Assembly: GCF_000422905.1 (NCBI RefSeq)
Contig: NZ_AUGY01000041.1
Location: 1-64,000, forward strand
Direction: 5' to 3'
Source: Paenibacillus alginolyticus DSM 5050 = NBRC 15375
GTDB lineage: Bacteria > Bacillota > Bacilli > Paenibacillales > NBRC-103111
Length of the DNA stretch: 64,000 bases
Shown: positions 39,655 through 48,638 of the stretch, piece after piece
Layout: every line of letters begins with the position of its first letter
How positions within the stretch are numbered: the stretch's first letter is position 1
The notes under the pieces: model-generated
Seen by the model: only the letters and a program-made list of their open reading frames with translations
What the model was told of the DNA's origin: nothing
The model's database searches: none
Position numbers and translations under genes: made by a program

Positions 39655-41322
39655 TTAGTTACCGGCAGTATTGAGCCTTGATTTTGAATCATCGGGCGGA
39701 TCATTCTTAATGAATGGAGTAGGGTCTGCTGTATTGAGTCTTGGTGTGTTGCTGATGGCTACAGAGTCAAAGCTGTAAGTGAAGTCCCCGTACATGGTCG
39801 AGACGGTGACATTATGGCTCGTCTGCCAGAATTTCTTGTCGACCGCAGAAAGCGGATTGCCGCCGGAATCCTTCAAGTCGCTCAGTTGGATCGAAACGTT
39901 GCCGGTTGAACGGGAGACAAGCAGAGGCTTACTGGGTTCAGACTTGTATCCTCCGTCAACGACCACTTTGCTGATGATAAAGTCCCGGTCCGTATCGAAA
40001 TGGAGCATCAGCGATCCCTGCTGTACGCTCGCGACTTCGAGCAGCCGGTTTAAATGGCGACCGAACTCTTCATCCAACTTCGTTACCCCGTTCTTGTCGT
40101 ACTGCACAAATTTTGTGATTTCGCTGGATTGTGTCACAACTTTGACGAAATACAATTGCTTGTCCTTAGGGGGAAATACGTTTCCGTTCTTGTCAGTAAA
40201 GGATGAGAAAGGAAACTGTATTCCGTTATTGTCTCTTGTTCCGTAACGTACAGGTGCTGTGACTGCGAGTGAGTAACTTTCGATCTGAATGGACTTGATT
40301 TGAATGTCGCTGGTTGGTGGGGTAGGGCTCACCAGCTCTAACTTATCCCCTTTAAGGTTTATGGATATTTGCTGAAGATCCTTTTTCGCCCAAAAGTCCC
40401 CTACGGAGGAGTCAGTGTCTGCTCCCTGCTGTGTTGCGGAAGTCCCGCTGTCGGCGGTAACTTTTCGCTTGGAATACTCGGTGAGTATGAGGGCAGGGAC
40501 GGTGTTTCTATACTCCGATTTCGTTATATAGGTATACGGGTCGGAGCAGATGCCGTAGACGTTCACGAAATCGCCTTCCTGCACGTCGTTCATGCTCGTG
40601 GCGGACATGACAGCAACGAGCTGCTGGGTTCCCCCGAAGTTGACGTCCAGTAGCAGCAGTGTCGCACCGTCGCTATCTTCGATCGCCTGAAAGACTTGGC
40701 CAAAGAAATAGGCGGGCTTGTCCTTGTACTTAGTCGGGCTTTTCTCCAGTTCCTTGTATAAAGGCCCGTTCATCGCCGTTTTTTCGAACTGGTATGTTTT
40801 GATGAGGGGACTCACCGTCGCCTCAAGACTGGCTGTTGTATCATCGGACTGTGGTGGTACGACAAGCTTTGCTTTCTTGCCCTGGTAGTCGAACGTAATC
40901 TCCTTCGTGTCGCCGTTCCATGACAACTTCGCACCGAGCGATTCGGAAAAGAACCGCAGCGGGATCAGCGTACTGCCGTTCCAAATGATCGGCGGTACTT
41001 CCAGCTCTTTGCTGGCACCTTTGACGCTCGCTTTCATTTTGCCGATCGAGAGGATGAGCGGGTAGGTGAAGCTGTCGGAATTGGCGCCTGTGTTCTGGTA
41101 CAGCTGCATGTCGCCAACCTTGACGGCCTGAGTGTTGGGTTCGAACTTGACGGGGAAGCCCATCCACTCGGCGAGAGCGCGAACTGGGACAAGCGTGTTT
41201 CCGTTGACGATTACCGGATCGACATCCGGTTTCAGCGTCTGGACGCTGTCTACCGCGTAGGCCGGGATGGCGAACGCGAGCAGCATTAGGGTAATGAGTA
41301 TTGCAGTGAGTCTTTTTTTCAT
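39655..41322 (-). CDS. Secreted stalk-domain (copper amine oxidase N-terminal) protein
   Basis: 555 aa. Signal peptide MKKRLTAILITLMLLAFAI ending AYA. Stalk domain at ~30-145 (DPVIVNGNTLVPVRALAEWM, NGSTLIPLRFFSESLGAKLS). A middle beta-rich region (~180-280: PAYFFGQVFQ, EGDFVNVYGICSDPY) looks OB-fold-like. The C-terminal half is beta-rich and unassigned. AAGGAGGC precedes the ATG. A second stalk-domain protein besides that at 11.6 kb, typical of Paenibacillaceae, so this cargo came from a related host. Confidence 0.8.
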   Translation of the reverse strand: MKKRLTAILITLMLLAFAIPAYAVDSVQTLKPDVDPVIVNGNTLVPVRALAEWMGFPVKFEPNTQAVKVGDMQLYQNTGANSDSFTYPLILSIGKMKASVKGASKELEVPPIIWNGSTLIPLRFFSESLGAKLSWNGDTKEITFDYQGKKAKLVVPPQSDDTTASLEATVSPLIKTYQFEKTAMNGPLYKELEKSPTKYKDKPAYFFGQVFQAIEDSDGATLLLLDVNFGGTQQLVAVMSATSMNDVQEGDFVNVYGICSDPYTYITKSEYRNTVPALILTEYSKRKVTADSGTSATQQGADTDSSVGDFWAKKDLQQISINLKGDKLELVSPTPPTSDIQIKSIQIESYSLAVTAPVRYGTRDNNGIQFPFSSFTDKNGNVFPPKDKQLYFVKVVTQSSEITKFVQYDKNGVTKLDEEFGRHLNRLLEVASVQQGSLMLHFDTDRDFIISKVVVDGGYKSEPSKPLLVSRSTGNVSIQLSDLKDSGGNPLSAVDKKFWQTSHNVTVSTMYGDFTYSFDSVAISNTPRLNTADPTPFIKNDPPDDSKSRLNTAGN

Positions 41323-41380
41323 TTGTTTTTAGCCTCCTTGGTTTGTTGTCACAAGACGGAAAAGGTCATCGTCAAAAATC

Positions 41381-41554
41381 CTACTTGCTTTTTAGTGCTT
41401 TGATCTCCTTGTTCGCTTTCAGCAGCCCTAGCCCGGCCAAGAGGGAAGTGAGGGAGCCGATGAAAGTGGTTATGCCGATGTCGCCGAACATCAGCGATGC
41501 CATGATTCCGCCTGCAACAGCCAGTATAATGAGAATGATGCCTAAAACTTTCAT
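41381..41554 (-). CDS. Small two-helix membrane protein (57 aa)
   Basis: From ATG 41554: MKVLGIILIILAVAGGIMAS and a second hydrophobic segment TFIGSLTSLLAGLGLL, then a basic tail. GAGGTGA gives good spacing to this ATG rather than the in-frame GTG at 41563. Confidence 0.55.
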   Translation of the reverse strand: MKVLGIILIILAVAGGIMASLMFGDIGITTFIGSLTSLLAGLGLLKANKEIKALKSK

Positions 41555-41599
41555 GCTCGTCACCTCGTGGTTTAGTTTAGGGTATTTCGAATGTCCGCG

Positions 41600-42589
41600 T
41601 TAAGGCTTGCGTATGTCGCTGAACTGGAACCTACCCTCATCATTCTTTTTGACGGTGTAAACCCAGGTGTACTCGTTGGTCGACTCGCCGTCTTTTTTCT
41701 TGACTTTGATGACCTCCCGAACGGTTATGTACATCGTTTTACTCTCTGTATCGTTCTCAGTATTTTTGATTTCGTATTGAACGAGTTCTTCCTTGATTCC
41801 CCTTTGGCTCAGATCCTCGACCAGCTTCTTTTGGTCCCTGTAAAGACTGCTTCCCTTGAGCAGCATCGGTTCCACCAACGAAAAATCCTCTTGATTAATC
41901 GCGCTTATAAGCATATTTTCATAGCTGTTAACCAATTCGTCGTACAAGAAGCCATCTGCCTTGGTACTTGCCTCCGCAGGAACAGGTGTCTCTTTGCTCG
42001 TAACCTCTATTTTTTTTGAGTTTTCGTCGAATTTCACGAAGCTTAAGGGCTCGTCTCTGGAATCAACTAAAGCGACGCTGTCTATTTTCTCCGGCTGAAC
42101 GTTGAAAGCGACTTTGAAAATGTCGATATGCCCCCGTGGGGCAAGCTTTATTTCACCTGATGTAAAAGAGTCCTCCAAAGTAGTATCAAGGATTTGCCCA
42201 TCCGCAGTCTTCAATTGAAAGTGGTTGCGGTGCAAAGTTATTACTCGGTCTGTCATATTTTTGATTCGCATGTCCAAGTAAATGTTTCTCTTGGGTGTAA
42301 CTCCTGTCTTATTGAGAATGACACTTATGCCCTTTGCTTCTCCATTTTCGTCGCGTACCCATTCAAAAGGTGATGATGGCTCTTGAACTAGGGTATCGTC
42401 TTTGTTTTCTTGGCTGGAATTTTTCTGGAGTTTTTCCGTGGGCGTTTCTGCAGTTTTTTCAGTTTGGACATTGGACGCCGTTGGTTTTGATTGCTGCTGG
42501 TTTGAATCTGTTGATGCTGACATTTGCTTTTGTCCGCAACCGCTGAGCAGCAGGGCGGTAGATAGGCATATTGCTAAAACTTTTCGCAT
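41600..42589 (-). CDS. Lipoprotein with DUF4352-like domain
   Basis: 329 aa from ATG 42589. Lipobox LLLSGC at residues ~13-18 after a short signal. Then a Ser/Thr/Gln linker, and a beta-sandwich at ~75-190 (YLDMRIKNMTDRVITLHRNH) similar to DUF4352-type domains. The C-terminal part (~215-329) resembles a small alpha/beta domain. Outer face of the membrane. GGGGTGA precedes the chosen ATG; a longer frame to 42661 would disrupt the lipoprotein signal. Confidence 0.7.
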   Translation of the reverse strand: MRKVLAICLSTALLLSGCGQKQMSASTDSNQQQSKPTASNVQTEKTAETPTEKLQKNSSQENKDDTLVQEPSSPFEWVRDENGEAKGISVILNKTGVTPKRNIYLDMRIKNMTDRVITLHRNHFQLKTADGQILDTTLEDSFTSGEIKLAPRGHIDIFKVAFNVQPEKIDSVALVDSRDEPLSFVKFDENSKKIEVTSKETPVPAEASTKADGFLYDELVNSYENMLISAINQEDFSLVEPMLLKGSSLYRDQKKLVEDLSQRGIKEELVQYEIKNTENDTESKTMYITVREVIKVKKKDGESTNEYTWVYTVKKNDEGRFQFSDIRKP

Positions 42590-42780
42590 TGATTTCACCC
42601 CGCAAGAATAGATAAATAGATAGATCCTGAGTCCTATATTCCAACAAACAGAAAATGGCAATAAACGACAATATCATTATATGAACTTATAAGTGCAAAT
42701 ACAATACAAAATGATAGTTTAGTATTCTTCTAGTCAGGAATGCACTTCTCTACCATCGGAGTAGAAGGGATGGTGGTTTT

Positions 42781-43152
42781 GTGTCGGACTTGAAACTTTT
42801 GGTGGGAAAGCGCATCCGAGCGTTGCGGAAAGCGAAGGGATTATCCCAAGCTACGCTTGCGGAACGGGCGGGAAGTGTTTCCGATTCCTACCTAGCTGGC
42901 ATAGAGCGCGGCGAAAGAAATATCTCATTAGAGAGTTTAGAGAAAATCGTCACGGCGCTGGATGCCGAGCCGATCGACGCTTTCCGGTTCGGTGAACTTG
43001 AGCTGGGGAAGGGGCTTGAAGAGAAGCGCTTATCCCTCCGAGTACTCTCATCATTTTTGGAGGAACGAAGCATTGAGGAGATTGAACTGATCCGTAAAAT
43101 GGCGAAAGACGTCATGGCTACGATCGACGCCGAGAAGCGGAAATCGAACTGA
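42781..43152 (+). CDS. XRE-family transcriptional regulator
   Basis: 123 aa. Helix-turn-helix LVGKRIRALRKAKGLSQATL with the recognition helix and IERGERNISLESLEKI. The C-terminal ~55 residues are helical and may mediate dimerisation. GTG start at 42781. Divergent from the lipoprotein gene with a ~190-bp AT-rich gap, so it may control both promoters. Confidence 0.85.
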   Translation: MSDLKLLVGKRIRALRKAKGLSQATLAERAGSVSDSYLAGIERGERNISLESLEKIVTALDAEPIDAFRFGELELGKGLEEKRLSLRVLSSFLEERSIEEIELIRKMAKDVMATIDAEKRKSN

Positions 43153-43156
43153 ACGT

Positions 43157-43193
43157 GCCCGATCCCCTTGGAGGAATCGGGCAATTCTTTTTT
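43157..43193 (+). terminator. Terminator of the XRE gene
   Basis: GCCCGAT / ATCGGGC stem extended by CC/GG, then TTCTTTTTT. Confidence 0.8.
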
Positions 43194-43752
43194 ACTTTAT
43201 TGGATAATGGCGGTCGAGGTATTCCCTGACTGCGGCGTTCAGCAGGCTCGCGATCTTGTTGACTGCGCCGAGCTTGTGCAGGTCGTGAACGCGGCGGAAC
43301 AGCGGCTTTTCGAGGTACGTCGTGATCCGCTCGTACCGTTCACCGTAAGGCATGGCTTTCGGCTCGACCGGCTTGCCGGATGGCTTCGGCTTGGCGTCGG
43401 CGGTTGGTTGACGCGGCGCGGGCTTTTCCGTTCCCGGTTCGGTCGGTATCGGGGCGGGTTTCATCGCAATTTTGGGCCGCACAGCGGGGTCCGGTGGCGC
43501 GACTTCGTTGGGTTTGTTGACCGGAATGGCTTTTCGTGGCCTTGTCGTTTCGGTGTCGACGTTCAGTTTCATTCCGTGTAATTGTGCAACTGTACTCGTG
43601 GATTCTTCCTCGCTGCCGAAGTTTTGCGTTATGTTCGGCACGTCGAGGCTCTCCTCCTCTGTGAAGAGGAAAAGTTCCTCCTCTAAGTTACGTTGCTGGT
43701 TCTCCCTTGCCTGCGCCGCTATGGCGCTAAAGCTAAACGATCTCTTTCTCAT
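43192..43752 (-). CDS. Protein with proline-rich middle and RHH-like C-terminus
   Basis: 186 aa. Residues ~1-55 are helical and acidic, ~60-135 are Pro/Lys/Glu-rich and probably disordered, and ~140-186 (RITTYLEKPLFRRVHDLHKL, SLLNAAVREYLDRH) resembles a ribbon-helix-helix or partition-type DNA-binding end. May belong to a partition or copy-control function. GGAGTGAAT precedes the ATG. Confidence 0.55.
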   Translation of the reverse strand: MRKRSFSFSAIAAQARENQQRNLEEELFLFTEEESLDVPNITQNFGSEEESTSTVAQLHGMKLNVDTETTRPRKAIPVNKPNEVAPPDPAVRPKIAMKPAPIPTEPGTEKPAPRQPTADAKPKPSGKPVEPKAMPYGERYERITTYLEKPLFRRVHDLHKLGAVNKIASLLNAAVREYLDRHYPIK

Positions 43753-43838
43753 GACAATTCACTCCCTTTGGCATGTAGTGGTTTCGACATCAACGTAAAC
43801 AAAATCGTAGATGTCGGCATCGATGTAGACGTAGACGT

Positions 43839-44117
43839 CTACTCTAATGCCTTGTTCGCGCCGGGAGTGCCGCCAGCGGGCGGTTTGGCAAATTGCAGGA
43901 GTTCAAGCCTGACGTCGAGCATTTCGTCGTCGATGCTACGTTCGACAGTTCGGAGGGCCATCATCAGTCGCCGGAGGGCAGGAAGGTGGATCGGCTCGTC
44001 CGTTTCGCGGAGAAATCGCCACGTCGCCGCGAGGATCTGCTGGCAGGCGTCTATCTGTTCGAGAAGATCGTCTTCCCGCTCGATCAGGTTAGTATTTACG
44101 GCTCGGTCTTTGTCCAT
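43839..44117 (-). CDS. Unknown helical protein (92 aa)
   Basis: Acidic, helical (LIEREDDLLEQIDACQQILA); no domain recognised. AAGGGTGAG precedes the ATG; it starts 5 bp after the frameshifted gene ends, so they form an operon. Confidence 0.6.
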   Translation of the reverse strand: MDKDRAVNTNLIEREDDLLEQIDACQQILAATWRFLRETDEPIHLPALRRLMMALRTVERSIDDEMLDVRLELLQFAKPPAGGTPGANKALE

Positions 44118-44121
44118 ATTC

Positions 44122-45155
44122 TCACCCTTTCGTGCTCACGTACTTGGGATTGACGGAAATTTTCTCCGCTGTGTACTTGAGGTAGAAGCGCATGTCCCGC
44201 GTCGAATTGTTGGCCTGCTCGGTGAAGGCGTGCTTGATCTCAGGATTCTCGAATATCCAGAAATCGCGCTGTTTTTGCCCGCTAAAAAGCGACACTAGCG
44301 CGTAGTTGAAGCTGGCCGGGTTGCAGAGCCCTCCGGTACCGAGAGGAAGGCGGTCGATGACGTCGCCGATGGTCAGGTCTTCAAGCGTATGGTTTTCGGC
44401 TTCGAGCGTAAGCAGAAAGCAGGCGAACAGGACATCCGCGTTGGAATGGTTTGCGATCTGCCCGAACCTGAACCGTTTCGAGGCTACGGTCTCCCAAGAA
44501 AACGACTTTATTGCCGCTTCCTTCGCCTTGAAATCCTGGGTGACGTGCTTGTACGCATGGCGGTTGCCGTACATTTTAAGGAATCGGTCGAGCTTGACTC
44601 GGGATTCGCTACCGTAAGGAAGCTTGGGGAAAACGGCACGGAAGAACGCGGTGTAGTCCTGAAGGTCGGTCAGCGACAGGTTGTTTGCGCGGTCTCTGTC
44701 GGAGTGGTCGATGGCCTTGAGCAGTTCGAACATGGCGTCAAGCCGGTGCCGGTCCGCGATCTCGAAAGCGTCCGGTCGGTGGAGGTGCAGCAGGAATGCT
44801 GTCGCGCTGAACCCGTGATGCCAAGCGGGGAGTTTTCTCTCCCAGAAGGCAAACGCCTGTTCTGGGTCGTGTGCGGCGGTCTCCGCGAACTCGGGCCACG
44901 CCTTGACGATCTCCAAGATGGCTTTGCGGTGGGCGAGGGCGAGGTCCTTGCGTTGCCAGCCTCCAAAGTGCCAGCCGAGTGCCTGCTTGAGTGTCTCAGT
45001 CGGCACGTTCTTCGGATCGCAGAAAATTCGCCGCCACTCTTCCAGCGGTTCGGTGGGTATCTGGCGTAGGGGAATCGGGACAAGTGCTCGTCGATCCGTT
45101 CGGTGATGACTGTGGCGAGTGAGCGTTTTTCTTTTTCGTTGAGTAAAAGGGTCAT
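44122..45155 (-). pseudogene. Unknown ~340-aa protein gene with a probable frameshift near 45065-45095
   Basis: A natural start is at 45155 (MTLLLNEKEKRSLATVITER, after GGAGTG), but that frame leads to unlikely protein after ~30 residues. Protein-like sequence continues in another frame: PLRQIPTEPLEEWRRIF to the end at 44122, with helical blocks (YTAFFRAVFPKLPYGSESRV, FACFLLTLEAENHTLEDL). The switch lies near the GGGGAATCGGG stretch. A one-base change or sequencing error would restore ~344 residues. No domain recognised. Confidence 0.6.
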
Positions 45156-45274
45156 TTGGGATCACTCCAATTCAATAAATAGGATTAGTTCCGTCAATTT
45201 CGTGTTTATTATTCTCTCGAAGATAGTTGTGACATCGTGAAGTAATAATCGAAAAACTAAAGGGGGTAATTTTT

Positions 45275-46030
45275 TTGGGCTATAGGCAGGATGTAGATTT
45301 GATGTTTTTGGAGAATGCCAGTAACGAAGATTTGGATATTCTTATCAAATATTTGGTGTACGATTATGATGGCAATAAGCGCTTTGCAGAAGGACTGAGT
45401 TCGAACAGCCGCTACATACAATATCAACCCCACCACAAGCTTTATTGGGATTTAATAGCCGAGGAGGTTCAACGCTTCGGGGCAAACTCGGTTGTGACAT
45501 TTTTACGTGGTGGAGAAGGGGTTCTATACAGGGAAGTGCTTACCGATGTTTGCGATAAATTTGAGGTCAAATATGATAAGAAAAGTTCGACAGAAGCAAT
45601 TGAAAGTGATTTGTTGCAGAAGGTGCTTTCCGACTCTTTGGAATTAATGTCCCCTGAAGAATTAGAAGGGTTTTGCCGGTTTATGGATTTTGATTTAACG
45701 GAATTTACTCTACCTGCCATTCTGTTAGCCGTACAATTAGCGATAAGGAAAGAGGGGTTTAAAAGTTACAAAATTATCCTTAGTGTCGCTAATGGTGTCG
45801 CAAAAAGTATATTTGGAAAAGGGTTATCATTTGGAGTAAACGCTAAAATAATGAAGGGAGTCTCAAGATTCGCTGGGCCAATTGGCTTGACAGTAACGGG
45901 AATGTTAGCACTATTATCTATCGCGGGTCCTGAGTATAGGGTAACTATGCCGTCTGTCATCCATATTGCTTATATGAGGTCGAAGATCAAGGGCAACACC
46001 CCTATCAAAGGAGCCAGGGAAAAGAAATGA
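45275..46030 (+). CDS. YaaW-family protein
   Basis: 251 aa from a TTG start with AAAGGGGG upstream. Resembles E. coli YaaW in layout: an N-terminal helical domain (LIAEEVQRFGANSVVTFLRG) and a C-terminal hydrophobic Gly-rich segment followed by YRVTMPSVIHIAYMRSK. YaaW function is not established. It ends 14 bp before a module B hairpin. Confidence 0.7.
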   Translation: MGYRQDVDLMFLENASNEDLDILIKYLVYDYDGNKRFAEGLSSNSRYIQYQPHHKLYWDLIAEEVQRFGANSVVTFLRGGEGVLYREVLTDVCDKFEVKYDKKSSTEAIESDLLQKVLSDSLELMSPEELEGFCRFMDFDLTEFTLPAILLAVQLAIRKEGFKSYKIILSVANGVAKSIFGKGLSFGVNAKIMKGVSRFAGPIGLTVTGMLALLSIAGPEYRVTMPSVIHIAYMRSKIKGNTPIKGAREKK

Positions 46031-46043
46031 TTTACATGTTTTT

Positions 46044-46082
46044 GTACCGTCAGTTGCTTCACGGTGACGCTTTTGACGGTAC
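46044..46082 (+). repeat. Module B hairpin, copy 1
   Basis: GTACCGTCA ... TTTTGACGGTAC with inner GTGACGC; near-perfect palindromic arms GTACCGTCA/TGACGGTAC. Follows the YaaW-like gene and probably ends its transcript. Confidence 0.75.
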
Positions 46083-46109
46083 TTTCGCTTTTAAGGGAAT
46101 GTTGCTGGG

Positions 46110-46358
46110 CTAGATCCCCCAATTGTCGAAGTCGTCGGGATTGATCACTTTTGGGGAGGGCGATTCTTTCTGTTCTTCCGGCAGCACGTAGTCCTCGTCG
46201 TGTCCGTTCAGTGCGATCCGCTGCTCCGTCGTCAGGAACGGGTCTTTGAGCTGGAGGTAGAACGGCTCGGCAAGCTCCCGCACCCAGGCGAGCACGGCGG
46301 GAATGCTGCCGCCATGAAAAATGGGAGGACCATCCATCCAGAGGTCCTCCCATGCCAA
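46110..46358 (-). pseudogene. 5'-truncated copy of the 47.6-kb gene
   Basis: 82 codons, starting MAWEDLWMDGPPIFHGGS. It matches the C-terminal two-thirds of the product at 47554-47907 (DLW-DGPPIFHGG, LAWVRELAEPFYLQLKDPFL, ALNGHDEDYVLP, FDNWG/IDNWN), but the first ~40 residues are missing and replaced by unrelated DNA. Together with the preceding B hairpin it forms a direct repeat that brackets the FRG-domain gene. Confidence 0.55.
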
Positions 46359-46486
46359 TTCTACTGGTTGGACATGAAAAAATAGTTTGTGATGTAGGAG
46401 AATGCACTTGACTGTAGTACTATTTTACATAGGAAGATGTAGCGAGGTATCACATGATAATGGTCTAGATAGGAGGTTACGTGCAT

Positions 46487-47347
46487 ATGTGGCATGAGTA
46501 TACACTTAAGAGTTGGGCTGAGTATGAAGAATGTATTTTTCGATTCTCAAGGGGGAAATGGATTTTTAGAGGACAGGCGAACAGCGGCTGGCAGTTGGAA
46601 TCTTCTCTGTACAGGGAATTTAGCAAGGTGAAGCAACTTTATAAAGACATTGGGATGGACGCCAAAATTGGCTACAACAGATATGAAATGAAATTGCTCA
46701 GGGAGTTTACATCTTCATATAACCTATACTCCAATCACAAACTTTACGAACCCGAATCCAGTGAATACAAAGAAATTGCGAGGTACCGGCTAGAAGCATG
46801 GTCTCTTATGCAACATCATGGAGCACCTACGAGGTTAATAGATTGGACATTCTCCCCGTATGTTGCTGCTTTTTTTGCATTGGATGGCGCGACAGATGAT
46901 TACTGTATTTACGCATTGAATCCCCAAGCTTTAAAACAAGTTGATGATCAACGAATAGAATCAGCACAATACGATCGATCATTAGCTTTTTCGTCGGATA
47001 AGACAACTCCTTCATTTGTAAGAGTGTTTGAACCATTCTCTAAAAGCGAGAGGATTAGAAGACAACAAGGTTTGTTTTTAGTCCCCAATCGAAACAATGA
47101 AACTTTAAGCACCATACTGGAGAGCTACAATTTATCAGATGGAAAGATTGGTGGCGAAGGCATGTACGTTGCCCATAAGTTTGTCTTCCCAAAACGCTTG
47201 ATTCTGGATTCATGGGATAAACTACAACAAATGAATATTAATCATGAAACTATATACGCGGGATTAGATGGTTTTAGTAGATCCCTCAAGTTAAAGTTGT
47301 TGGATCATGATTTTTTGACTTTCTCTACCTCTGAGTCAAGTACATGA
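46487..47347 (+). CDS. FRG-domain protein
   Basis: 286 aa. FRG domain: GKWIFRGQANSGWQLESSLY near the N-terminus and the HHGAPTRLIDWTFSPYVAAF block. FRG proteins occur in prophages and defence islands; molecular role is not established. ATG 46487 has AGGAGG 10 nt upstream; a GTG at 46481 is closer. Possible TTGACT -35 at 46408-46413 but no clear -10. Lower GC than the genes before it; flanked on both sides by the duplicated B-hairpin/orf segment. Confidence 0.85.
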   Translation: MWHEYTLKSWAEYEECIFRFSRGKWIFRGQANSGWQLESSLYREFSKVKQLYKDIGMDAKIGYNRYEMKLLREFTSSYNLYSNHKLYEPESSEYKEIARYRLEAWSLMQHHGAPTRLIDWTFSPYVAAFFALDGATDDYCIYALNPQALKQVDDQRIESAQYDRSLAFSSDKTTPSFVRVFEPFSKSERIRRQQGLFLVPNRNNETLSTILESYNLSDGKIGGEGMYVAHKFVFPKRLILDSWDKLQQMNINHETIYAGLDGFSRSLKLKLLDHDFLTFSTSESST

Positions 47348-47395
47348 TGGTTTCTTGAGACTTATGAAGCTTCTCAATTCTCGAAGTAGTATGGA

Positions 47396-47456
47396 ACGGC
47401 GAATTATGGTTTTGCATAGCCACGAGTTGGAAAAATGAATGATGACAGGGGTTCGA
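47396..47456 (+). repeat. Module A, variant copy 1
   Basis: CGGCGAATTATGGTTTTGCA, then AGCCACGAG and GACAGGGGTTCGA. It aligns with the first part of the other module A copies, but has the GACAGGGGTTCGA arm where they have TCGAACCCTTGTC, i.e. the reverse complement. Confidence 0.5.
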
Positions 47457-47487
47457 TACGATCTCATTCCAACCAAGTTTTCTGAAA

Positions 47488-47526
47488 GTACCGTCAGTTG
47501 TGTCTAGGTGGCGCTTTTGACGGTAC
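47488..47526 (+). repeat. Module B hairpin, copy 2
   Basis: GTACCGTCAGTTGTGTC, GGCGCTTTTGACGGTAC, near-identical to copy 1 (46044-46082). It follows the FRG gene and precedes the full orf copy. Confidence 0.75.
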
Positions 47527-47553
47527 TTTTACATTTGATGGAGTGTTGCAGGG

Positions 47554-47907
47554 TTAGTTCCAGTTGTCGATGTCTTCGGGGTTGAAAGAGTTAGGCGGAT
47601 TTGTAGGTTCATGTTCTTTTGGCAGCACGTAATCCTCGTCGTGTCCATTCAGGGCGAACCGCTGCTCTGAGTCCAGGAACGGGTCTTTGAGCTGGAGGTA
47701 GAACGGTTCGGCAAGCTCCCGCACCCAGGCGAGCGCAGCGGGGACGGTGCCGCCATGAAAAATGGGAGGACCGTCTATCCAGAGGTCCTCCCTTGCAAAT
47801 TCAACTTTTTCGCTTATTACGTCTACGCAAACGTAGGCGTCCGTTCCATCGACGTATGGATTGGTTCCGCTCCTGTCGGTGGTCCTTAATACTAGCCTTA
47901 CAGTAAT
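47554..47907 (-). CDS. Unknown protein, full copy, without a standard start codon
   Basis: The frame is open over 117 codons with protein-like composition (TNPYVDGTDAYVCVDV, DLWIDGPPIFHGGT, LAWVRELAEPFYLQLKDPFL, ending IDNWN). No ATG, GTG or TTG exists at its 5' end. An ATT at 47907 overlaps the stop codon of the upstream 48-aa gene and has GGAGGAGGG just upstream, suggesting AUU initiation by coupling. Truncated copies of the gene occur at 46110 and 62391. Confidence 0.5.
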   Translation of the reverse strand: MTVRLVLRTTDRSGTNPYVDGTDAYVCVDVISEKVEFAREDLWIDGPPIFHGGTVPAALAWVRELAEPFYLQLKDPFLDSEQRFALNGHDEDYVLPKEHEPTNPPNSFNPEDIDNWN

Positions 47908-48053
47908 TATCCCTCCTCCGTTATACCATCGGGTAACGCTACCATCGCGATGGCCATCACCCAGACGTTGGTTCCCTCTTGTTCGATCAGAATGTTTCCG
48001 TTGTGTTCAAAAGTTTCTTTGATCTTGTCTAGAATGAGTTTGGCTACCTTCAT
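47907..48053 (-). CDS. Small unknown protein (48 aa)
   Basis: MKVAKLILDKIKETFEHNGN to ITEEG. ATG 48053 has GGAAGGA upstream; a longer frame to 48107 begins inside a hairpin (48079-48105, arms AGCCCAAGGA/TCCTTGGGCT) and is less likely. Coupled to the following gene by overlapping stop and start. Confidence 0.55.
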   Translation of the reverse strand: MKVAKLILDKIKETFEHNGNILIEQEGTNVWVMAIAMVALPDGITEEG

Positions 48054-48160
48054 ATCAACTATCCTTCCAAATGAGAATAGCCCAAGGAGGATATCCTTGG
48101 GCTTCAATGTTATAGTACATGTTTATGATCTGAGCTTTTACGATTTTGGTGATATACACA

Positions 48161-48192
48161 GTACTGTGTGGTTGTGAAGCTTTTGACGGTAC
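48161..48192 (+). repeat. Module B hairpin, copy 3 (short)
   Basis: GTACTGT ... GAAGCTTTTGACGGTAC; arms pair with one G-T. Followed by ACTCTTCTTTTTG. The inner TTGCGTCA part is missing. Confidence 0.5.
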
Positions 48193-48331
48193 AGACTCTT
48201 CTTTTTGTTGCTAGTCGGATTCGTTCTGCGATGTCAAATGCTTTCTTTAAGCTTGGCAAGGATTTAATTGTTATAGTTAAAGGGAAATCTTCAGTGGTCT
48301 GATTTGATGTTGTTACTGAGGGACGGGCAGG

Positions 48332-48451
48332 TTAGCATGGTGGTAGATTCTGAAATATATTTATGTTAAGAATCGAATCTACATCTATAAACCGTCGCTC
48401 CTGCTCTGTCACGCGCACGATAACTTGAAAATCCCGTTTTCGGTTTTCCAT
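48332..48451 (-). pseudogene. Short remnant resembling the start of a MobC-like protein
   Basis: 39 codons: MENRKRDFQVIVRVTEQERR, then FIDVDSIL and a tail. VRVTEQERRFID resembles the N-terminus of plasmid mobilization (MobC/RHH) proteins of Gram-positive elements, where several dozen more residues follow. GGGGGG precedes the ATG. It lies right at the left border of the restriction-modification block, so was probably cut by that insertion. Confidence 0.4.
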
Positions 48452-48571
48452 GTGTTCCCCCCTTTTACTACAAGCCGATTTTGCCAAAGTTTTGAGTGAA
48501 AAACTTCAAATATATTTTTCATCGCTGATTATAGAGTGCTTTTGGAAAGCAAAAGAAAAACACATCGCGGA

Positions 48572-48600
48572 TTGATATACTTCCGCAAATGTTCTATAAT
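48572..48600 (+). promoter_or_regulatory. Promoter of the restriction-modification operon
   Basis: TTGATA (48572-48577), 17-nt spacer, TATAAT (48595-48600). Confidence 0.8.
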
Positions 48601-48638
48601 TCTTCCATATGAAACTGTGCCGAGCGAGGGGCGATTTT

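Noticed and set aside
45970..46407. 145-codon minus-strand frame over the truncated orf copy
   Set aside because: It is a different frame from the one conserved with the 47.6-kb copy and overlaps the YaaW-like gene end.
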